A stretch of DNA of 64,000 nucleotides, taken from an uncultured Candidatus Melainabacteria bacterium. GTDB lineage: Bacteria; Cyanobacteriota; Vampirovibrionia; Gastranaerophilales; Gastranaerophilaceae. The notes beneath the pieces are model-generated. The model made no database searches, was not told the DNA's origin, and saw nothing but the letters and a program-made list of their open reading frames with translations. Positions 61,016 to 64,000 of the stretch are shown piece by piece. How positions within the stretch are numbered: the first letter of the stretch is position 1; every line of letters begins with the position of its first letter. The position numbers were made by a program, and so were the translations under genes. Location: the NCBI GenBank assembly GCA_934718135.1, contig CAKUZW010000001.1:186001-250000 (forward strand), given 5' to 3'.

Positions 61016-62050
61016 ATTATCAAGTTAACACACGCACATATAATCGGAACAATAATAGCCTATATTTTGGGGGTATTTTTAGTTCCTATGGTTATAAATT
61101 TTTCAAAAAAAGAAGGTCTTGTTGATTTGCCTAATGCAAGAAAAATTCATACAAAACCGATTTCAAGAATTGGTGGAGTTGCAATTTGGGCAAGTACAAT
61201 GCTTACCTTCCTTTGCTTGGTAATTCTAAGCTATTATCCTTACGGAAAACTATTATCAGGGATTTTGCTTGGTGGTTCATTGATGTTCCTACTTGGATTG
61301 ATTGATGATGTGTATTGCCTTGGTGCAAAATTCAAATTATTAATTCAAGTCGCAATTGCAACAATAGTGTACCTTTTAGGGGTTCAAATCAACAGCGTCC
61401 CGTTTTTTGGCGGAATAGATTTGGGATTATTTTCATACCCGATTACATTATTGTGGATTGTCGGAATTTCAAACGCAATGAACTTTATTGACGGAGTTGA
61501 CGGGCTTGCAGGTTCTGTGGTAACTGTTAACGCTATCACTTTAGCTATTTTAGCAATCACTTTAACTCCTCCAAATCCGATTAGTGCATTGATTGGATTT
61601 ATTTTGGCAGGTTCAATGCTTGCATTTTTAACATTCAACTTTAATCCTGCAAAAATCTTTATGGGAGATAGCGGTTCATTATTTTCAGGATTTTTGCTTG
61701 CTGCAATATCAATTACAGGAGTAATGAAAGTTGCAACTTTAGCAATCTTGTTGCCGTTTGTAGTTTTGGCAGTACCGATTATTGATATTACTTACGCAAG
61801 TGTTCGTAGAATATGCAAGGGTCAATCACCATTTGTGGCTGATGCAGAACATATTCATCACAAATTGTTACATGCAGGTTTTTCACAAAAGAAAACTGTT
61901 TGTATCTTAACATCTGTTGCTATCGTCGCAGGTGGATTAGCTTGTTTATTTGCAAGCCACAACGCAATTAAATACGATTTCTTTTTGACTCTTATTTTAG
62001 TTGGCGTAATGCTTTTACTAAACTTAATACGAGTATTGACAAAGAAATAG
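61016..62050 (+). CDS. Undecaprenyl-phosphate sugar-1-phosphate transferase (WecA/TagO type)
   Basis: 344 aa if started at an ATT at 61016. There AAGGAGA stands about 10 bases upstream and the first membrane helix (HIIGTIIAYILGVFLVP) is complete; a TTG at 61067 would cut that helix and lacks a ribosome-binding site. About 11 membrane helices; GLIDDVYCLG, NAMNFIDGVDGLAG, FMGDSGSLFSGF and EHIHHKLLHAGFS are the active-site loops. It puts GlcNAc-1-P (or a related sugar) on the lipid carrier for surface polymers. Confidence 0.88.
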   Translation: MIKLTHAHIIGTIIAYILGVFLVPMVINFSKKEGLVDLPNARKIHTKPISRIGGVAIWASTMLTFLCLVILSYYPYGKLLSGILLGGSLMFLLGLIDDVYCLGAKFKLLIQVAIATIVYLLGVQINSVPFFGGIDLGLFSYPITLLWIVGISNAMNFIDGVDGLAGSVVTVNAITLAILAITLTPPNPISALIGFILAGSMLAFLTFNFNPAKIFMGDSGSLFSGFLLAAISITGVMKVATLAILLPFVVLAVPIIDITYASVRRICKGQSPFVADAEHIHHKLLHAGFSQKKTVCILTSVAIVAGGLACLFASHNAIKYDFFLTLILVGVMLLLNLIRVLTKK

Positions 62051-62064
62051 AACTATCTTATAAT
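62036..62064 (+). promoter_or_regulatory. Consensus sigma-70 promoter
   Basis: TTGACA (62036-62041), exactly 17 bases, TATAAT (62059-62064): both hexamers perfect. It overlaps the end of the WecA/TagO gene. Transcription would start near 62071, leaving a leader of about 165 bases before the gene at 62238. Confidence 0.85.
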
Positions 62065-62106
62065 ACAACATGGAAAAACGAGAACTTGATTACTCAGTTT
62101 TAAACA

Positions 62107-62217
62107 GGTTTTATTTTCTGCAACCTGAATAAAATATTTAAGTGCAGGTTCTTCTATAAAATGTAAGTTAAGCAAGCCAAATAGGCGAACTTAACTGAAG
62201 GTTGCATAAAATAAACC
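62107..62217 (+). ncRNA. Structured leader RNA, candidate cis-regulatory element
   Basis: GGTTTTATTTTCTGCAACCT (62107-62126) pairs with 62199-62217 over about 18 base pairs with one bulge and one mismatch. An inner hairpin pairs AGTTAAG (62166-62172) with CTTAACT (62190-62196) and GCC with GGC. The AACCTG of the 5' arm can also pair with CAGGTT at 62145-62150, so two exclusive folds exist. It follows a perfect promoter and ends just before the ribosome-binding site. No known riboswitch class is recognised. Confidence 0.55.
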
Positions 62218-62237
62218 GGATAGAAGGATTTAGTAAG

Positions 62238-62780
62238 ATGAAAGTAGACGCAATCGACAGTAACGACAGAAGACGCAGTTGTTTATTACCAATGGCTCAA
62301 GGGGCAGGAATTGGTGCTGTTACAGGTTATGTGGCAAAATATGCTCAACCGTTAACACCACAAGAAAAAAGCGGACATTATCCAAAAGTGATTGACAGTA
62401 TTAACGCTCAAGCAAAGGCTTTTGGTCCAAAAACAGAAGAATATCTTAGAAATATCAAGTCTAATAATAATATGAGTTTAGCCGAAGATACTTTTGTAAA
62501 AATGTTTGACGGCTTAAAAGAAGGGGATCACGTAAGCAAAGGTACAATTAGAAGTGCATTAAAATCATTGAAAAAGCCTAGTGACATTTCTGCATTCAAA
62601 AGACTTTGCAAAGAGTCAGAAGAAGTAGCTGCAAAAACAGCAAAACAATGTATTAGTGCTTACAATTTGGTGACAAAACACATTCGTCCAACTTCATTCT
62701 ATGTTTTGGCAGGTGCCGTAGTTGGTGCTGTTGTTGCACTGGTTAAAGATATTTTAAAAACAGATGTAAAACATAGTTAA
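62238..62780 (+). CDS. Small membrane protein of unknown function
   Basis: 180 aa from the ATG at 62238 (AGAAGGATT upstream; an in-frame ATG at 62202 lies inside the structured leader). A glycine-rich hydrophobic segment (MAQGAGIGAVTGYVAKYAQP, about 15-35), a charged helical middle, and a C-terminal membrane helix (FYVLAGAVVGAVVALVKDIL). The same layout is seen in the product at 15112. It is driven by a consensus promoter, so strong expression is likely. Family not recognised. Confidence 0.75.
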   Translation: MKVDAIDSNDRRRSCLLPMAQGAGIGAVTGYVAKYAQPLTPQEKSGHYPKVIDSINAQAKAFGPKTEEYLRNIKSNNNMSLAEDTFVKMFDGLKEGDHVSKGTIRSALKSLKKPSDISAFKRLCKESEEVAAKTAKQCISAYNLVTKHIRPTSFYVLAGAVVGAVVALVKDILKTDVKHS

Positions 62781-62816
62781 AAAGTATTTTTATTAATTGA
62801 GTCTAATAAAAATAAA

Positions 62817-62843
62817 GACAGGTTCACCACCTGTCATTTTTTT
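62817..62843 (+). terminator. Rho-independent terminator
   Basis: GACAGGT (62817-62823), a 5-base loop, ACCTGTC (62829-62835), then A and eight T. It ends the 62238 transcript. Confidence 0.9.
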
Positions 62844-62864
62844 TACAAAATAAGTTGTTTTTAC

Positions 62865-63059
62865 CTAAAAAGCACAATATTCGTTGTCAAATTCACTGTC
62901 ATAACCGAAATCTGCAAATAATTTCATTCGGTTTTTTGCCATATCTTCTTGTGCCTTTTGCTCGTAATCAAGAATTTTTTGTCTTAATTCTTTGTTTTCT
63001 TTCGGAAACAATTTTAACAATTGCTTCAAATCAAACAAGCATAAACTAATTTCAGGCAT
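62865..63059 (-). CDS. Small helical protein
   Basis: 64 aa: MPEISLCLFDLKQLLKLFPK, a charged helix, then LFADFGYDSEFDNEYCAF. GAGGAG lies about 9 bases before the ATG on the minus strand, which supports translation. The helical, acidic-ended form suggests a small partner protein. It lies between a terminator and lgt, apparently on its own. No family recognised. Confidence 0.65.
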   Translation of the reverse strand: MPEISLCLFDLKQLLKLFPKENKELRQKILDYEQKAQEDMAKNRMKLFADFGYDSEFDNEYCAF

Positions 63060-63159
63060 TCTTAAATCTCCTCATATAGCTTCACATCTATATAAAAAAT
63101 TTTTGGAAGTCGAAATTGCTCAAAATAGTCCAAATATAAATTTATGTAAAGAATATATA

Positions 63160-63966
63160 CTATTTATTTAAGTTATAGTTTTCGATAAATATTGCTAAAA
63201 CACCGACAAAACCAATGGCAAACAAGCAAATTGAAATAATTTCGGCAATCGGAACGGAGGCAACATTCAGTGCACTATCAACTCGAATTTGCTCAATAAA
63301 AAATCGAATGACAGAATATAGCATTAAGTATGCAAAAAATGGTAGTCCTCTGAAATTTTTTCCGAATTTTAAATAAATTAAAAGCAAAATTCCAAACCCA
63401 AACAAATCCAAAACACTTTCATACAAAAAAGTCGGGTGGAACAATCTGTAATCACTATATATCGAAACTCTTTTGCTAATTGGGACAAATAATCCCCACT
63501 TTTGACTTGCAACCGGAAGTCCGTAAGCTTCTGAATTAAAATAATTTCCCCAACGACCGATAGCTTGACCTAAAATAGTTGTGCAAGAAAGAGCGTCAAC
63601 AATACTCATCACAGGGATTTTAAGTTTTTTAGCAATAATTGTCATGCTCAAAACACCACCTAATATTGCCCCATGGATTGATAAACCTCCCTGACGGATA
63701 TCTAAAATCTGCAGGGGATGTTGAACTAAATAATAATGCGGATTTAATAAACAAAAATACAATCTGGCACCAAGAATCCCTGCAAAAATAATATATGGAG
63801 CATACTCAATAATAACATCTTTAGGCAAATTTTTGTTTATTCTGTTGTAAATAATATTTGCACTAATCATAGCCACAAATATAGCGGTTGCCATAGTTAT
63901 TCCATACCAATAAATCGGCAATCCGAACAAATTAAACGCAACATCATTTGGAGCAGTTATAATCAT
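63160..63966 (-). CDS. lgt: Prolipoprotein diacylglyceryl transferase
   Basis: 268 aa with about seven membrane helices. GRWGNYFNSEAYG at 137-149 is the Lgt signature, H98 in GGLSIHGAILGG corresponds to the essential His, and HPTFLYES follows. It attaches diacylglycerol from phosphatidylglycerol to the lipobox Cys of prolipoproteins. An upstream gene probably overlaps its start (an ATGA junction is possible) but lies beyond the window. Confidence 0.95.
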   Translation of the reverse strand: MIITAPNDVAFNLFGLPIYWYGITMATAIFVAMISANIIYNRINKNLPKDVIIEYAPYIIFAGILGARLYFCLLNPHYYLVQHPLQILDIRQGGLSIHGAILGGVLSMTIIAKKLKIPVMSIVDALSCTTILGQAIGRWGNYFNSEAYGLPVASQKWGLFVPISKRVSIYSDYRLFHPTFLYESVLDLFGFGILLLIYLKFGKNFRGLPFFAYLMLYSVIRFFIEQIRVDSALNVASVPIAEIISICLFAIGFVGVLAIFIENYNLNK

Positions 63967-64000
63967 TTTGTTTTATTCCACAACAGTTTTAGGGGTTTGA

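Noticed and set aside
62070..62132. A 20-codon leader peptide (MEKRELDYSVLNRFYFLQPE)
   Set aside because: The consensus promoter places the transcript start at about 62071, so its ATG would not be in the RNA, and it has no ribosome-binding site.
1..64000. CRISPR array or cas genes
   Set aside because: No regularly spaced direct repeats of array type and no Cas motifs were found; the repeats present are dispersed single units.
63967..64000. End of a gene upstream of lgt
   Set aside because: Two minus-strand frames could end here (one overlapping the lgt start as ATGA, one stopping at 63972), and too little sequence remains to choose.

Overview
The window looks like a chromosomal segment of an AT-rich, Gram-negative-type gut bacterium, most likely a non-photosynthetic relative of cyanobacteria (Gastranaerophilales / Melainabacteria / Vampirovibrionia). 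The assignment is inference: it rests on several prepilin-like proteins with an FTLAEVLITLGIIGIVAAMTIP-type N-terminus, on a TolC/MacA/MacB envelope system, on lineage-type membrane proteins of unknown function, and on many short dispersed repeats. No rRNA gene or other direct taxonomic marker is present.

Layout. 1-9 kb: end of truA, rplM-rpsI, a phosphoribosyltransferase-like protein, an M29 aminopeptidase, glutamine-dependent NAD synthetase, a TPR membrane protein and folC. 9-17 kb: an accessory block where three prepilin-like genes are each divergent from a small helix-turn-helix regulator, each pair with its own palindromes in the shared intergenic region; it also holds tRNA-Glu with duplicated 3' ends and rpmI-rplT. 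17-27 kb: a CDF metal transporter, dnaB, and a TolC-MacA-(two DUF3137-like proteins)-MacB export operon. 27.9-44.6 kb: a 16.6-kb element integrated in tRNA-Pro(CGG), bounded by a 45-bp direct repeat. 44.7-64 kb: a GHKL ATPase / metalloprotease-like protein with a coiled-coil partner, an MFS exporter, PnuC, a PAS histidine kinase, RNase HII, ComF, a hexapeptide acyltransferase, NagZ, GlyA, a WecA/TagO-type sugar-phosphate transferase, and Lgt at the right edge.

The element is the most interesting part. It carries an integrase and excisionase beside attR, a regulator, a possible replication gene, two further recombinases and a dense defence-like cargo: AbiH, a DNA methyltransferase, a Fic protein, a split AbiTii pair in convergent overlap and a membrane-anchored Mrr-like nuclease. 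Its core is a tightly packed minus-strand operon: a 68-aa protein, a DUF2997-like small protein, a radical-SAM activase-like enzyme, a Ycf46-like AAA+ ATPase, a TPR/helix-hairpin-helix protein and a protein with a DUF1257/Ycf35-like C-terminus. The family combination points to one machine whose job cannot be read from the sequence.

Elsewhere, dispersed repeats have entered genes as well as intergenic DNA: one prepilin gene has about 110 codons of repeat-derived sequence between its ribosome-binding site and its prepilin motif, and a prepilin 3' relic lies at 56.8 kb. A consensus promoter followed by a strongly structured leader stands before the gene at 62.2 kb.
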